Shown: one piece after another, positions 33,145 through 40,066 of the stretch
Position numbering within the stretch: position 1 is the stretch's first letter
Layout: every line of letters begins with the position of its first letter
NCBI GenBank assembly: GCA_002748575.1
Contig: PDSR01000081.1
Span: 1 to 40,066 of the forward strand
Origin: Gammaproteobacteria bacterium
GTDB lineage: Bacteria; Pseudomonadota; Gammaproteobacteria; Pseudomonadales; Ketobacteraceae
Direction of reading: 5' to 3'
DNA length: 40,066 nt
Program-made: the position numbers and the translations under genes
Notes under the pieces: model-generated
Told to the model about the DNA's origin: nothing
Seen by the model: the letters and a program-made list of their open reading frames with translations, nothing else
The model's database searches: none

Positions 33145-34650
33145 ATGAGTAAAGAAATTCTTCTGGTTGCAGATGCCGTTTCAAACGAAAAAGGCGTAGA
33201 CAAAGAAATTATCTTTGAAGCCGTTGAAATTGCGCTGGCAACAGCCACCAAAAAACGTTTTCCCAACGATGATGTAGAAGTGGTTGTTAACATTGATCGT
33301 GTTGATGGTAGTTACGAAACATTTCGTCGCTGGAAGGTGGTGGCAGATGAAGACTTCGAATTTCCAGGCCGACACTTAACGTTGGAAGAAGGCAAGGAAT
33401 TCGATTCAAATCTGGAAATTGGCGATATTTATGATGAGCCAATCGAGTCCATCGGGTTTGGTCGCATTGCCGCGCAAACTGCCAAGCAGGTGATTGTGCA
33501 AAAAGTGCGTGAAGCAGAACGTGCCCAGATTATTGACGCCTATGCAGATCGTATTGGTGAATTGGTTAACGGAACGGTTAAAAAAGTAACCCGCGATAAT
33601 ATTATTCTTGACCTTGGTGCCAATGCCGAGGCATTGCTGGCGCGAGATGAAATGATTCCTCGCGAAACAGTGCGTGTTGGTGATCGTGTGCGTGCAGTCT
33701 TGTTCGGTGTTAATACCGAAAATCGTGGCCCGCAGTTGCTGGTGAGCCGTACCCGCCCGGAAATGTTGGTTGAGCTGTTTAAAATTGAAGTTCCGGAAAT
33801 TGGTGAAGATCTGATTGATCTTAAAGGTGCTGCGCGTGACCCTGGTTCTCGGGCAAAAATTGCGGTTAAAACCAATGATCAGCGCATAGATCCTGTAGGA
33901 GCCTGCGTTGGTATGCGCGGTGCCCGAGTGCAGGCGGTCTCCAACGAACTGGGAACCGAGCGTGTTGATATTGTGCTTTGGGATGATAATCCGGCACAGT
34001 ATGTTATTAATGCCATGTCTCCGGCGGAAGTGGCTTCCATTGTGGTTGATGAAGAAAGCGAATCCATGGATATTGCCGTTGAAGAAGATCAGTTGGCGCA
34101 GGCCATTGGTCGTAACGGCCAAAACATTCGCCTGGCCAGTGAGTTGACCGGCTGGGAACTCAATGTGATGACCGTCGGCGATGCAGAACAGAAACAGCAG
34201 GAAGAAGCCGGTGCTTTCGTTGAAGCCTTTATGGAAGATCTTGATGTTGATGAAGATTTTGCCGCCTTGCTGGTGGAAGAAGGTTTTACCACAGTAGAAG
34301 AAATTGCCTATGTGCCACTGGATGAGATGCTGGCCATAGAAGAATTGGATGAAGAACTTGTTCATGAATTGCGTAGTCGGGCGAAAGACGCACTGTTGAC
34401 TAAAGCATTGGTGAATGAGGAACAGTTAGAAGGTGATCAGGCTCCGGCGGATGACCTGTTGGAAATGGATGGTATGGAACGCAACCTGGCATTTGCATTG
34501 GCCAAAAAAGGTATTACCACCATGGAAGATCTGGCAGAGCAGTCGGTAGACGATATTGTTGGTATCGAAGAGCTTGATGAAGAAAAAGCCGCTGAATTAA
34601 TTATGACAGCACGCGCCCCCTGGTTTGCAGAACAAGACACAAACCAATAG
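33145..34650 (+). CDS. nusA: Transcription elongation/antitermination factor NusA
   Basis: This 501-residue protein has the N-terminal RNA-polymerase-binding domain, an S1 domain (about 137-200; [16 protein letters not shown]), two KH domains ([33 protein letters not shown]) and two C-terminal acidic repeats (about 365-495) of the enterobacterial type that contact the alpha subunit. Full length. An AAGGAA ribosome-binding site directly precedes the ATG. Confidence 0.98.
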   Translation: MSKEILLVADAVSNEKGVDKEIIFEAVEIALATATKKRFPNDDVEVVVNIDRVDGSYETFRRWKVVADEDFEFPGRHLTLEEGKEFDSNLEIGDIYDEPIESIGFGRIAAQTAKQVIVQKVREAERAQIIDAYADRIGELVNGTVKKVTRDNIILDLGANAEALLARDEMIPRETVRVGDRVRAVLFGVNTENRGPQLLVSRTRPEMLVELFKIEVPEIGEDLIDLKGAARDPGSRAKIAVKTNDQRIDPVGACVGMRGARVQAVSNELGTERVDIVLWDDNPAQYVINAMSPAEVASIVVDEESESMDIAVEEDQLAQAIGRNGQNIRLASELTGWELNVMTVGDAEQKQQEEAGAFVEAFMEDLDVDEDFAALLVEEGFTTVEEIAYVPLDEMLAIEELDEELVHELRSRAKDALLTKALVNEEQLEGDQAPADDLLEMDGMERNLAFALAKKGITTMEDLAEQSVDDIVGIEELDEEKAAELIMTARAPWFAEQDTNQ

Positions 34651-34729
34651 ATATAGCTCAATGAAGTATTGATTTATACGCTAAATAATAGCGGCAGCGC
34701 GGATATGATGGGAGTGAGAAAAGCATAGT

Positions 34730-37435
34730 ATGGCAGAAGTCACCGTAGCCCAACTTGCAGAAGTGGTTGGCATACCTGTAGAGACATTATTGCAGCAGAT
34801 GCGTGATGCTGGGCTTTCTCATGCCGAAGCTGAACAGAATGTTTCTGATACCGAGAAACAACAGCTGTTATCGCATTTGAAAAAGTCCCATGGTGAAAAG
34901 GCCGCAGAGCCCAAAAAAATCACTTTAAAGCGTAAGAGCGTCAGCAAGCTGAAAGTCAGCGGTTCTTCGGGGCGCAGCAAAACAGTTAATGTAGAAGTGC
35001 GTAAAAAACGTACTTACATGAAGCGCAGCGAAGTTGAAGCTGAAGAAAACAAGGCAGCGGAAGAAGCAAAAGCCGCTGAAGAAGCCAGGCTGGCAGAAGA
35101 GGCGGCAGCCAAAGCAGCTCAGGAGGCCGCAGAGCAAAAAGCCAGGGAAGAAGCAGAAAAAGCCAAGGCCAAAGAAGAGCCAGTGGCCGAAACGTCTCAA
35201 GCGCCTAAAGCAGCCAAGGCAGCTCCTGAACCGGCCAAAAAAGCTGATATTAAAGTACCAAAAGACGTACACAAGAAATCAGCAGAAGAAATTGCAGCCG
35301 AGCAAAAAGCCAATGCTGAAAAGAAAAAGCAGGAAGAGCTGGCCAAGCGAGAAGAGAATAAGAAAAAAGCGGATGTGCTGAAAAAAGCTGAAGAAGAGCT
35401 TGCCAGGAAAACCCTGGAAGAAGCGCAGCGTATTGCCAAAGAGCTGGAAAACCGTAAAGAAGACGACCGCTCAACTGAAGTGGAAGAAGAAAAAGATTCT
35501 ATTGTTAAGCGTGCGACGGAAGAAGGCTATAACGAAGAAGAGAAAAAATCACGTCGTAGTGGTCGTAAATCACGTAAGCGTCAAACCATTGAAGCAAAAA
35601 CCGTTAAGAAGGGTGCCTTACAGACTTCCTTGAGCAGTGAGCACAAGTTCCAAACCCCTACAGGACCCATTGTTTACGAAGTGGTTGTTCCTGAAACTAT
35701 CAGTGTTGGCGATCTTGCCCAGCAAATGTCTATCAAGGGTTCTGAAGTTGTAAAAATTCTGTTCAAAATGGGTGTTATGGCCACCATAAATCAGGTGATT
35801 GACCGTGATACCGCAACCCTTGTGGTTGAAGAAATGGGGCATAAAGCTATCCAACACAATGAAGATGCACTGGAAGATGATCTGGTAGAAGCGCTGGATC
35901 AAAAACAGGAAACCGAAGGTGAGCCTGCGCCAAGAGCGCCGGTAGTTACCATTATGGGCCATGTTGACCATGGTAAAACATCATTGCTCGACAGCATTCG
36001 TCGTAGCCGGGTTGCTGCCGGTGAAGCAGGTGGTATTACCCAGCATATTGGTGCTTACAATGTTAAAACCGAGCAGGGTACGATTTCCTTTCTGGATACA
36101 CCAGGCCACGCCGCCTTTACTGCAATGCGAGCCCGTGGTGCGCAGTGTACCGATATCGTTATTATCGTGGTGGCTGCCGACGATGGCATGATGCCACAGA
36201 CGGCAGAGGCCATTGATCACGCCCGCGCAGCCGGTGTGCCGATTATTATTGCGGTTAATAAAATTGATAAAGAAGAGGCTGACCCTGATCGTGTTAAAAA
36301 CGATTTGTCGGCCAAAGAAGTTATCCCTGAAGAATGGGGTGGCGATACCCAGTTTATTCACGTTTCAGCTATTACTGGTCAGGGTATTGATGAGTTGCTT
36401 GAGGCTGTATTGCTTCAGGCCGAGCTGCTGGAGCTTAAAGCTGTACCAACTGGTCCTGCTCGTGGTGTGGTGATTGAATCGCGCCTTGATAAAGGTCGCG
36501 GTGTGGTTGCCAGCCTGCTGGTTCAGTCCGGCAGTTTGCAGCCGGGAGATATGGTACTGGCAGGCGAGCACTTTGGCCGTGTGCGTGCCATGCTGGATGA
36601 AAATGGCAAGCCGGTAAAAAGTGCAGGTCCTTCTATTCCTGTGGAAATTTTAGGTTTGGCCGGTGCCCCTGAAGCGGGTGAAGAATTTCTGGTAGTGCCC
36701 GATGAGCGTAAAGCCCGTGAAGTGGCAGAATTTCGCCATACTAAGACCCGTGATAAGCGCCTTGCCCGTCAGCAGGCCGCCAAGCTTGAGAACATGTTTG
36801 AAAACATGGGCGCTGCAAGTCAGGCCAATGTTAATATCGTGTTAAAGACAGACGTTCGTGGTTCACTGGAAGCATTGGTGGGTGCGCTGGGCGAACTGTC
36901 TACCAAAGAAGTTAAATGTAATATCGTATCTGCCAATGTGGGTGCCATTAACGAGTCAGACGTTAACCTGGCGTTAACGTCCGGTGCCGCCATTATTGGC
37001 TTTAATGTACGTGCTGATAACGCAGCGAAGAAACTGTGCCAGGAAGAAGGTGTGGATCTGCGTTATTACAGTGTTATCTACGACATTATTGACGATCTTA
37101 AAAAGGCGATGTCGGGGCTGTTGGAGCCAGAACTGCGCGAAGAGATTATCGGTATTGCCGAAGTTCGCGATGTGTTCCGCTCTTCCAAATTTGGTGCGGT
37201 TGCCGGTTGTAAGGTGGTTGAAGGCTCGGTATTCCGTAACAAGCCGATACGGGTGTTGCGTGATGATATTGTTATCTACGAAGGTGAGCTTGAATCACTG
37301 CGCCGCTTTAAAGACGACGTTAACGAAGTCAGTGCCGGTATCGAATGTGGTATTGCGGTTAAGAGCTACAACGACGTTAAGCCAGGCGATAAGATTGAAG
37401 TCTTCAGCGTGACTAAAGTGGCTCGAACCATTTAG
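34730..37435 (+). CDS. infB: Translation initiation factor IF-2
   Basis: The 901-residue GTPase delivers initiator tRNA to the 30S subunit. It has an N-terminal IF2N domain ([18 protein letters not shown]), a long Ala/Glu/Lys-rich helical linker (about 100-290), a second IF2N, then the G domain with GHVDHGKT (410-417), DTPGHAAF and NKID, followed by the beta-barrel, core and C2 domains. Length is typical of gammaproteobacterial IF2-alpha. It is 79 nt after nusA. Confidence 0.98.
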   Translation: MAEVTVAQLAEVVGIPVETLLQQMRDAGLSHAEAEQNVSDTEKQQLLSHLKKSHGEKAAEPKKITLKRKSVSKLKVSGSSGRSKTVNVEVRKKRTYMKRSEVEAEENKAAEEAKAAEEARLAEEAAAKAAQEAAEQKAREEAEKAKAKEEPVAETSQAPKAAKAAPEPAKKADIKVPKDVHKKSAEEIAAEQKANAEKKKQEELAKREENKKKADVLKKAEEELARKTLEEAQRIAKELENRKEDDRSTEVEEEKDSIVKRATEEGYNEEEKKSRRSGRKSRKRQTIEAKTVKKGALQTSLSSEHKFQTPTGPIVYEVVVPETISVGDLAQQMSIKGSEVVKILFKMGVMATINQVIDRDTATLVVEEMGHKAIQHNEDALEDDLVEALDQKQETEGEPAPRAPVVTIMGHVDHGKTSLLDSIRRSRVAAGEAGGITQHIGAYNVKTEQGTISFLDTPGHAAFTAMRARGAQCTDIVIIVVAADDGMMPQTAEAIDHARAAGVPIIIAVNKIDKEEADPDRVKNDLSAKEVIPEEWGGDTQFIHVSAITGQGIDELLEAVLLQAELLELKAVPTGPARGVVIESRLDKGRGVVASLLVQSGSLQPGDMVLAGEHFGRVRAMLDENGKPVKSAGPSIPVEILGLAGAPEAGEEFLVVPDERKAREVAEFRHTKTRDKRLARQQAAKLENMFENMGAASQANVNIVLKTDVRGSLEALVGALGELSTKEVKCNIVSANVGAINESDVNLALTSGAAIIGFNVRADNAAKKLCQEEGVDLRYYSVIYDIIDDLKKAMSGLLEPELREEIIGIAEVRDVFRSSKFGAVAGCKVVEGSVFRNKPIRVLRDDIVIYEGELESLRRFKDDVNEVSAGIECGIAVKSYNDVKPGDKIEVFSVTKVARTI

Positions 37436-37462
37436 GCAAGCTCCACTGATAGGTAGCATCCA

Positions 37463-37888
37463 TTGAAACACAGTCCCAGAGGCTTTAATCGCACTGATCG
37501 AATAGCAGACCAGATCCAGAAGGATCTGGCTTTGCTGTTGCAGCGTGAAATAAAAGATCCCCGTGTAGGCATGGCAACAGTATCCAGTGTTAAGGTGAGC
37601 AGGGATTTATCTTTCGCGGATGTTTATGTCTCGTTTATGAACAAAGATTCTGTGGAAGAAGCAACCGAGGCCTTGTCTGTGCTGGAAAATGCTTCCGGCT
37701 TTTTGCGCTCCTGCCTGGCGAAAAGTATCAAGCTGCGTGTTATGCCCAGGCTGCGCTTTCATTATGATTCCACCATGATTGAAGCGCCCCGTATTTCCGC
37801 ATTAATTGACAAGGCGGTTAAGCAGGATCAGTCTCGCCATGATTCTTCAGGTGACAGCCTGGATCAAAACGAAGATCAGCAGGATTAA
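37463..37888 (+). CDS. rbfA: Ribosome-binding factor A
   Basis: This 141-residue KH-type 30S maturation factor starts at TTG (37463), as the conserved N-terminus (RTDRIADQIQKDLALLLQREIKDPRVG) leaves no room for the next Met; an AGGTAG ribosome-binding site is present. It is 27 nt after infB and 5 nt before truB. Confidence 0.96.
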   Translation: MKHSPRGFNRTDRIADQIQKDLALLLQREIKDPRVGMATVSSVKVSRDLSFADVYVSFMNKDSVEEATEALSVLENASGFLRSCLAKSIKLRVMPRLRFHYDSTMIEAPRISALIDKAVKQDQSRHDSSGDSLDQNEDQQD

Positions 37889-37893
37889 TTTCA

Positions 37894-38817
37894 GTGGCAA
37901 GGCGCGGTAGCAAAAAGGGCAGAAATGTCAGCGGTATTCTGGTTCTTAATAAAGGGCTGGAAGTGACTTCAAATGCTGCGTTGCAGCGTGTAAAGCGCAT
38001 GTTCGGCGCTGCCAAGGCTGGCCACACGGGAAGCCTGGACCCACTGGCTACCGGTGTTTTACCCATATGTATGGGCGAAGCCACCAAGTTTTCCCAGTTT
38101 TTGCTGGATGCCGATAAAGCTTATCGGGTAACCGGCAAGCTCGGTACGCAAACCGCCAGTGGTGATGCCGCGGGTGAGGTCGTCAACACCTGTGCTGTAG
38201 AAGGTATCAGCAGTGAACAGCTGCTATCAGTATTGTCGCAGTTCGAGGGCGATATTGAGCAGGTGCCCTCCATGTATTCTGCGATAAAGCATAATGGTCA
38301 GCCACTTTACAAATTGGCGCGACAGGGCGTTGAAGTAGAGCGCAAGGCACGCAAAATCAACATTCATCAGCTGGATCTGGTGGCGTTCGATGGTGAAACG
38401 TTTACCCTTGATGTGAAGTGCTCCAAAGGCACTTATATTCGCAATCTGGTGGAAGATATTGGTTTTGCTCTGGATAATCTGGCCTTTGTTACCAGTCTGC
38501 ACCGTACCGAATCCGGGCCATTCTTAGAAAAAGACGCGATAACCGTGGAAGAATTGGCGAAATTCATGGATAATGGCGGCCGCGCTGCGCTGGATAAACT
38601 GTTAATGCCAGTATCAGCAGCCATTAGTGGATTACCTGAGCTACAGTTAACGGATCTAATGGCGTTTTACCTCAAACAGGGGCAGGCGGTGCAAGTACCG
38701 CAGGCACCCAGCGAAGGTTGGGTTAGTCTGTTTCAGGATAATGGAGATTTTTTGGGTGTTGGGGAAATACGTGACAATGGTCAGGTAGCTCCACGGCGCT
38801 TAATTAACACCTCTTAG
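37894..38817 (+). CDS. truB: tRNA pseudouridine-55 synthase TruB
   Basis: The protein is 307 residues and starts with GTG (37894), with AGGA upstream in rbfA's end. Catalytic Asp49 lies in HTGSLDPLATGVLP; other motifs are YRVTGKLG, VPSMYSAIKHNGQPLYKLAR and KGTYIRNLVEDIG. It makes pseudouridine 55 in the T-loop of tRNAs. The C-terminal domain is complete. Confidence 0.97.
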   Translation: MARRGSKKGRNVSGILVLNKGLEVTSNAALQRVKRMFGAAKAGHTGSLDPLATGVLPICMGEATKFSQFLLDADKAYRVTGKLGTQTASGDAAGEVVNTCAVEGISSEQLLSVLSQFEGDIEQVPSMYSAIKHNGQPLYKLARQGVEVERKARKINIHQLDLVAFDGETFTLDVKCSKGTYIRNLVEDIGFALDNLAFVTSLHRTESGPFLEKDAITVEELAKFMDNGGRAALDKLLMPVSAAISGLPELQLTDLMAFYLKQGQAVQVPQAPSEGWVSLFQDNGDFLGVGEIRDNGQVAPRRLINTS

Positions 38818-38875
38818 CTGCTGTCGATTGATGGTTATTGATTGAAGTATGGTTGTGGCTAAGGGTAAAAGCGGT

Positions 38876-38910
38876 GAGGCCGGTTCTGTAAATATGCGTG
38901 GAACCGCCTC
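38876..38910 (+). promoter_or_regulatory. rpsO: Hairpin in the rpsO leader
   Basis: GAGGCCGGTTC (38876-38886) pairs with GAACCGCCTC (38901-38910) with a single bulged base and a 14-nt loop. No T-tract follows, so it is not an intrinsic terminator for truB. It sits 36 nt upstream of the rpsO ATG, the region where S15 binds its own mRNA in other bacteria. Confidence 0.55.
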
Positions 38911-38945
38911 TGTAATGTAAAGCATATTTGTAATTGGAGAAAAGC

Positions 38946-39215
38946 ATGTCTTTAACGGCTGAACAAAAAGCAAGCATCGTTGCAGAATTTAAACGCTCTG
39001 ACGATGACACGGGTTCACCAGAGGTTCAAGTTGCGTTGTTAACTAATCGTATCAACCAGCTTCAAGGTCACTTTAAAGCAAACAAGCAGGATCATCACTC
39101 TCGTCGTGGCCTGATTCGCATGGTTAACCAGCGCCGTAAATTGCTTGATTATTTAAAGCGTAAAGACTTTGATCGTTATAATGCGTTGATCGCCAAGCTT
39201 GGCTTGCGTCGCTAA
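38946..39215 (+). CDS. rpsO: 30S ribosomal protein S15
   Basis: The protein is 89 residues from the ATG at 38946 (GGAG ribosome-binding site); the TTG four codons earlier is part of that site. It has the complete S15 sequence with [38 protein letters not shown] and the C-terminal GLRR. It binds 16S rRNA in the central domain. Confidence 0.98.
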   Translation: MSLTAEQKASIVAEFKRSDDDTGSPEVQVALLTNRINQLQGHFKANKQDHHSRRGLIRMVNQRRKLLDYLKRKDFDRYNALIAKLGLRR

Positions 39216-39228
39216 TTGAGTTTTACTG

Positions 39229-39300
39229 GATTGTTCGCTCGCATCAGGAAAAGCAGAGTTTGTATTCAACAATATTTGCCTCTGAAATGTGCGAACAATC
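39229..39300 (+). ncRNA. Long-range stem-loop between rpsO and the terminator
   Basis: GATTGTTCGC (39229-39238) is exactly complementary to GCGAACAATC (39291-39300), enclosing 52 nt with an inner CAGAG/CTCTG pair. It lies in the rpsO 3' region just before the terminator. It may be a structured 3' UTR or a processed small RNA; enterobacteria encode a small RNA (SraG) in the same interval, but sequence relationship is not shown. Confidence 0.45.
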
Positions 39301-39311
39301 TGTTGGCTCGT

Positions 39312-39347
39312 AAAAAGCGCGGTACTCAATGAGTGCCGCGCTTTTTT
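39312..39347 (+). terminator. Rho-independent terminator after rpsO
   Basis: AAAAAGCGCGGTACTC (39312-39327) and GAGTGCCGCGCTTTTT (39331-39346) form a 16-bp stem with one G-U pair and a 3-nt loop, ending in TTTTTT. Read-through into pnp is probably partial, as in other bacteria. Confidence 0.93.
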
Positions 39348-39494
39348 GTATTTTGCTTTTTTATAATTGTTGTTAAATAAAAGCCCTTAAGTAACAAATT
39401 AAGTAGTAGTAATAAATTAAGTAGCAATAGTTTTAAGTAATCATAATAGAAAAGAAATAGCCAATGATGGGCATTGGCTGATTGGAAGGTGAAT

Positions 39495-40066
39495 ATGTTT
39501 AAAGTGGTAAAAAAAGAATTTCAATACGGCGATCAAACTTTTGTATTGGAAACAGGAAAGATCGCTCGTCAGGCAACCGCGGCTGTTATGGTGACATCTG
39601 GCGAAGCTTCAGTATTAGTAACGGTAGTTGGTAAAAAAGAAGCAGAACCTGGTCGGGGTTTCTTTCCCTTAACGGTTAACTATCAGGAAAAAACCTATGC
39701 GGCAGGCCGTATACCTGGTGGATTCTTAAAGCGTGAAGGCCGCCCTTCAGAAAAAGAAACACTGACTTGTCGTTTGATTGACCGTCCTATTCGCCCACTT
39801 TTTCCAGATGGCTTTCTTAACGAAGTGCAGGTGATGGCAACCGTTATGTCTACCGACAAGCAAACCGATCCTGATATCGCTGCTTTGCTGGGGACTTCTG
39901 CTGCCCTGGCTATTTCGGGTATTCCGTTTAACGGACCGATTGGCGCAGCACGAGTTGGTTTTGTTGATGGTATGTATGTGCTTAACCCGGATTATACAGC
40001 GCTTGAAAATTCAGCACTGGATCTTGTGGTCGCTGGTACTGAAGGTGCGGTATTAATGGTTGAGTC
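39495..40066 (+). CDS. pnp: Polyribonucleotide nucleotidyltransferase, 5' part
   Basis: The ATG at 39495 (GGAAGGTGA ribosome-binding site) opens a frame of 190 codons that runs off the window end, so it is absent from the ORF track. The sequence [26 protein letters not shown] and the [33 protein letters not shown] motif identify PNPase, the 3'-5' phosphorolytic exoribonuclease and degradosome component. Only the first RNase PH-like domain is present in the window. Confidence 0.97.
   Translation, partial: MFKVVKKEFQYGDQTFVLETGKIARQATAAVMVTSGEASVLVTVVGKKEAEPGRGFFPLTVNYQEKTYAAGRIPGGFLKREGRPSEKETLTCRLIDRPIRPLFPDGFLNEVQVMATVMSTDKQTDPDIAALLGTSAALAISGIPFNGPIGAARVGFVDGMYVLNPDYTALENSALDLVVAGTEGAVLMVE

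Noticed and set aside
33406-34365. 319-residue minus-strand ORF inside nusA.
   Set aside because: Antisense shadow of the conserved nusA frame.

Overview
The window looks like a gammaproteobacterial chromosome of moderate GC content. The evidence is the rimP-nusA-infB-rbfA-truB-rpsO-pnp order, a type I glutamine synthetase with an NtrC/sigma-54 control region, and a complete set of TssJ/K/L/M-type type VI secretion (T6SS) membrane-complex genes. Codon use and protein style would fit a marine Cellvibrionales-like organism, but that placement is an impression and not something I can demonstrate. No tRNA, rRNA, CRISPR array or insertion sequence is visible.

Bases 1-16,000 hold a T6SS membrane-complex and phospho-signalling locus. 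A small DUF7352-like protein precedes a membrane-anchored Ser/Thr kinase (PpkA-like). Convergent to it is a minus-strand set of three envelope proteins: a lipoprotein alpha/beta hydrolase, a lipoprotein with Sel1 repeats and a caspase-like domain, and a single-pass membrane protein whose C-terminal domain resembles that of the kinase. Divergent from these is an eight-gene plus-strand operon: tagH (FHA), tssJ, tssK, tssL, tssM, tagF, pppA and a small SHOCT-like membrane protein. It ends at a strong bidirectional terminator.

Bases 16,000-25,200 hold the secreted puncture and cargo part: hcp (minus strand), vgrG (divergent), an unknown membrane-anchored protein, a DUF2169-pentapeptide fusion, a second large pentapeptide-repeat protein, a DUF3540 protein and a stand-alone PAAR-like DUF4150 protein. 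No recognisable toxin domain or immunity gene is present, which makes this cassette the most interesting part of the window. The sheath/baseplate/ATPase genes (tssA, B, C, E, F, G, H) are not in the window.

Bases 25,200-32,200 are mixed: a secreted DUF2059 protein, a guanine-deaminase-like enzyme, an M20 amidohydrolase, a DUF2489 membrane protein, a translationally coupled pair of unknown small genes, glnA, and a tusA plus PP-loop/NFACT-R gene pair that looks like a sulfur-relay system. The glnA upstream region has two NtrC-like sites and a sigma-54 promoter that can be read directly.

Bases 32,200-40,066 are housekeeping: rimP, nusA, infB, rbfA, truB, rpsO and the 5' part of pnp. This block has a terminator-like hairpin before rimP, a hairpin in the rpsO leader, and a structured rpsO-pnp intergenic region with a strong terminator.
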